From assembly GCA_963556255.1 (NCBI GenBank), contig OY744614.1, positions 34,085,254 to 34,149,253 on the forward strand: DNA of 64,000 nucleotides, in the 5' to 3' direction. This DNA is from Allolobophora icterica (lineage: Eukaryota; Annelida; Clitellata; Crassiclitellata; Lumbricidae). The notes under the pieces are model-generated. The model was not told where the DNA came from. It made no database searches and saw only the letters and a list, made by a program, of their open reading frames with translations. Positions 62,801-64,000 of this stretch are shown here, one piece after another; the first letter of the stretch is position 1, and each line of letters starts with the position of its first letter. Both the position numbers and the translations under genes were made by a program.

Positions 62801-63891
62801 TAAAAAAATAGATGCTGACCTGGGCTGTACGCAGTCCGTACTGTACGAACATGGCTTCGTAGAGAGACATCAGCCCGCTCTGTCCGGCTGCTGCACACGC
62901 TCTTGGAGGAAGCATAGGCTGAACACAACAAGCAGACGTATACGGTTAACAACGATGTAATGCAACATAAATTTATATAGCGCATTGGCCCTCACAAATG
63001 CACTGAAATGTGAATACGATGTGAAGTGGAACCAATAACGATTCACTGGCTAAATGTATTCGCAAGATCACCATCACACAAACACACACACCTTTTTTTA
63101 TTTTCATATTATTCGCCAGACAGCGGTAACGTTCACCATCATGTATAAGCAGCATGACCAAGAATGCATCTACGTCTGTTAGTATGATTATAGCAGGGCA
63201 TATTTTAACTGTATAACATCACTTGGACTAACATTAAGGGGGCAATAGACTTGACAAATGACCGAGGACAATGGAGATCATTTATTCGTACCCATCGCCG
63301 CCAAATGGCTGGCGTCAGGAACTGATTATGATGATATTTTAACTGTATAGCTACTGGGACAAATGTCCCAGTAGTTTTAGGATTTGTCCCAGTAGTTTTA
63401 GGATTTGTCCCAGGGAATGTATGTTTAAAGTATAACTAGTGGGACAAATGTTGCAGGAGTTTTAAGATTTGTTCCAGTAGTAAATCAGTAAGAAGAACAA
63501 TTTTTGGAGGTGAATTCCTAAAAATAAGGTCATCAACTTTTTTGGGAGAAGATTTCCATAAAAAAAGGTCATCAAGTTTTTGGGCAGATCGATTCACCCG
63601 ACTTTGTCCCAGTAGTGTAAATTTGTTAAAATATGCACTGGATTGTAGATTGTGTTAAACATACATTGAGTTTTTTTATTTAATTTATTTATTTAATTTA
63701 TTTTATTATATAGATTTTGTTAAATTGCAGCGGTATGGAGAGACACGTACGTTCTGGAAGTCTCTGGCGAGAATAGTCTGTCGAACGCTCATTGACATCA
63801 TGATCTCCTGTCGCAGCTTCTGCTTGCCATAAGCAACGGCTCCACTCGTCACCAACAACATCTGATGTCCCTGCTGCTGAAGCTCAGACAC
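51320..63891 (-). CDS. ALDH18A1: delta-1-pyrroline-5-carboxylate synthase (P5CS), 3' 13 exons
   Basis: Bifunctional mitochondrial enzyme that phosphorylates glutamate and reduces it to glutamate semialdehyde/P5C, feeding proline, ornithine and arginine synthesis. The window holds 706 residues. Kinase part (exons 63891 to 59692): [50 protein letters not shown]. Reductase part (59318 to 51320): [50 protein letters not shown] with the family's catalytic Cys (codon 54983-54985), [35 protein letters not shown]. All splice phases close. About 100 N-terminal residues including the targeting peptide lie right of the window. An acidic C-terminal extension exceeds the vertebrate end. No broken residues seen. 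Confidence 0.97.
52119..52214 (-). CDS. ALDH18A1: P5CS exon: reductase [13 protein letters not shown]
   Basis: [32 protein letters not shown]; acceptor TTGGCTTAG, donor GTTAGT. Confidence 0.95.
52660..52846 (-). CDS. ALDH18A1: P5CS exon: reductase [13 protein letters not shown]
   Basis: [52 protein letters not shown]; donor GTATGT. Confidence 0.96.
53583..53704 (-). CDS. ALDH18A1: P5CS exon: reductase [14 protein letters not shown]
   Basis: [41 protein letters not shown]; donor GTAAGC; acceptor TTTGAACAG. Confidence 0.95.
53795..53910. repeat. (ACAG)n microsatellite
   Basis: Tetranucleotide array just upstream (gene sense) of the P5CS exon at 53583-53704. Confidence 0.95.
54470..54910. repeat. 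(AATT)n then (ACTG)n array
   Basis: ATTAATTAATT run at 54472-54520, then about 320 bp of (GACTGACT)n with GCCT/TAAC/GAAT variants. Ends 24 bp before the P5CS exon donor at 54934. Confidence 0.95.
54934..55129 (-). CDS. ALDH18A1: P5CS exon: reductase catalytic cysteine
   Basis: [55 protein letters not shown]; catalytic Cys codon at 54983-54985; donor GTGAGA. Confidence 0.96.
55335..55460 (+). repeat. dispersed repeat family E copy
   Basis: CGCTCGTGAATAAACTGGTG, CGAGTAGCGCCTGAGAAATT and TTTACGACTACGATTACG. Confidence 0.75.
55818..55955 (-). CDS. ALDH18A1: P5CS exon: reductase [10 protein letters not shown]
   Basis: [36 protein letters not shown] to QAIEL; acceptor GTTACCAG, donor GTAATA. Confidence 0.95.
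56030..56780. repeat. (AATCC)n-like low-complexity flanks
   Basis: Degenerate CCAATCCAATCTAATCC on both sides of the MITE (56030-56143 and 56678-56780), consistent with insertion into one array. Confidence 0.8.
56144..56677. mobile_element. 534-bp hAT-like MITE, GGGCGGCGATCT type
   Basis: TIRs CATGGGCGGCGATCT / CAGTGGCGGCGATCT; TSD AATCCAAT on both sides (56136-56143, 56678-56685), though the host sequence is itself AATCCAAT-rich. The interior repeats a GGTCATCAACTTTTTTGGGA-type block also present at 46980-47070 and 63500-63580. Confidence 0.85.
56815..57235. repeat. ~40-bp tandem repeat
   Basis: Units of GACTGTGTTACATTAGATAA followed by CCCAAAGTTACATTAGATAA, ten or more copies with decay at both ends. 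Confidence 0.92.
57375..57592 (-). CDS. ALDH18A1: P5CS exon: reductase ESRPDCLPQ
   Basis: [20 protein letters not shown] to [21 protein letters not shown]; donor GTTGGT, phase 0 out. Confidence 0.96.
57668..57942. mobile_element. Tc1/mariner-type MITE
   Basis: TIRs CAGGGTGGGCCAGTGAAAATGCAAC and, reversed, CAGGGTGGGCCAGTAGGAATGCAAC, flanked by TA (57666-57667, 57943-57944). Confidence 0.9.
58259..58400 (+). repeat. tRNA-derived SINE family C copy
   Basis: GGTACGGTGGCTGATAGGTT, GGGTTCGAATCTCGCCC B box, then TAGGGACCTGGAGCAAGTTC. Confidence 0.75.
58913..59083. mobile_element. 171-bp hAT-like MITE
   Basis: Perfect TSD AATACATG (58905-58912, 59084-59091); TIRs CAGAGGCGTCTATGCC / CAGGGGCGTCTACACC. 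Confidence 0.9.
59175..59318 (-). CDS. ALDH18A1: P5CS exon: start of reductase domain
   Basis: [48 protein letters not shown]; acceptor TGAATGCAG, donor GTCAGT. Confidence 0.95.
59692..59854 (-). CDS. ALDH18A1: P5CS exon: end of kinase domain
   Basis: [33 protein letters not shown] to DIQAEN; donor GTTAGC; 1 nt overhang. Confidence 0.95.
59928..60007 (+). repeat. dispersed repeat family E copy
   Basis: ATCGTGAATAAGCTGGTGCC, ACTGGCGCTTTAGAAATTTG and AAGTTTACGATTACGATTG. Confidence 0.8.
60459..60665 (+). repeat. dispersed repeat family D copy
   Basis: GATCGGGTGAGATCCTTCAC, CGCTGCCCGTTTGAATGGGT and GGTCCCCGTGTACGGACC. Confidence 0.8.
60755..60973 (-). CDS. ALDH18A1: P5CS exon: kinase DNDSLAAR
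   Basis: [49 protein letters not shown]; donor GTTAGG, phase 0/0. Confidence 0.96.
61250..61700. repeat. 16-bp tandem repeat
   Basis: About 27 copies of TTTAGAAACTAATTCG with point variants, ending about 28 bp before the P5CS exon donor at 61728. Confidence 0.95.
61728..61880 (-). CDS. ALDH18A1: P5CS exon: kinase NANDAV
   Basis: [39 protein letters not shown] to DVDHQR; donor GTAAGA with a second GT exactly 6 nt downstream. Confidence 0.95.
62370..62525 (-). repeat. LINE/SINE 3' end with (CAAT)n tail
   Basis: AATCAATCAAAGATCTTTAT, then GGTGTCCCCTAAGGGATATT and CGTCCCGCTAACTAGGGTCA, related to 47170-47310. Confidence 0.65.
62820..62918 (-). CDS. ALDH18A1: P5CS exon: kinase ACAAAGQSG
   Basis: [33 protein letters not shown]; acceptor GTGTTCAG, donor GTCAGC, phase 0/0. 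Confidence 0.95.
63194..63640. mobile_element. hAT-like MITE, CAGKGCATATTTTAAC type
   Basis: TIRs CAGGGCATATTTTAAC / CAGTGCATATTTTAAC; flanks GATTATAG / GATTGTAG (7 of 8). The interior holds repeated TTTGTCCCAGTAG units and the GGTCATCAACTTTTTTGGGA block. Confidence 0.85.
63751..63891 (-). CDS. ALDH18A1: P5CS exon: kinase VTSGAVA
   Basis: [40 protein letters not shown]; acceptor TATGTCCAG, donor GTACGT, phase 0/0. Confidence 0.95.
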
Positions 63892-64000
63892 CTGGACATA
63901 CAAGCAAAAGACCTGCTGACGAAGGTCGTCTCATTACCTTATCTTATCTTACCTTGGAATACCTTATCTTGCTCTTGCTGTACCTTAACTTACCCGACCA

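Overview
This is a eukaryotic nuclear window, not bacterial. Coding sequence sits in short exons separated by long AT-rich introns. The window is crowded with microsatellites, minisatellites, tRNA-derived SINE-like repeats and non-autonomous DNA transposons with visible target-site duplications (TSDs). Protein content (STARD10-like, P5CS/ALDH18A1, a VWDE-like protein) indicates a bilaterian animal. The repeat style, including the recurrent palindrome TAGGCCTA, fits a marine invertebrate, perhaps a deuterostome such as an echinoderm or hemichordate. That placement is inference.

There are three protein genes. (1) Positions 759-3890, + strand: the last four exons of a STARD10-like START-domain lipid-transfer gene, whose 5' part lies left of the window. 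(2) 49772-14477, - strand: a complete 25-exon gene for a predicted 1,271-residue type I membrane protein. Every splice phase closes in my model and the summed CDS is 3,816 nt, divisible by three. In order it has a signal peptide, a Ly6/uPAR three-finger domain, a cysteine-rich helical-looking repeat region, a VWDE-like segment with a VWD domain, a furin-type site, one EGF domain, a second VWDE-like segment, a transmembrane helix and a short cytoplasmic tail. (3) 63891-51320, - strand: thirteen exons (706 residues) of delta-1-pyrroline-5-carboxylate synthase, missing only the N-terminal exons to the right of the window.

Layout: 1-3.9 kb is the STARD10 3' end. 3.9-8.4 kb is quiet AT-rich sequence. 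8.4-14.4 kb is an intergenic transposon zone with a 1.16-kb direct duplication, two hAT relics and a reverse-transcriptase scrap. 14.4-49.8 kb is the Ly6/VWDE-like gene, whose introns hold most of the arrays and mobile elements. 49.8-51.3 kb is a short intergenic gap. 51.3-64 kb is the P5CS gene. STARD10 and the large gene converge; the large gene and P5CS are in tandem. I see no functional link between the three genes.

The most notable observations are the unusual Ly6 + Cys-repeat + VWD + EGF + TM architecture with a three-exon module apparently duplicated inside it, a MITE that encloses a roughly 20-copy 63-bp minisatellite, a nearly intact 2.4-kb DNA transposon sitting in a (TA)n tract, and a cluster of hAT-like MITEs with 8-bp TSDs.
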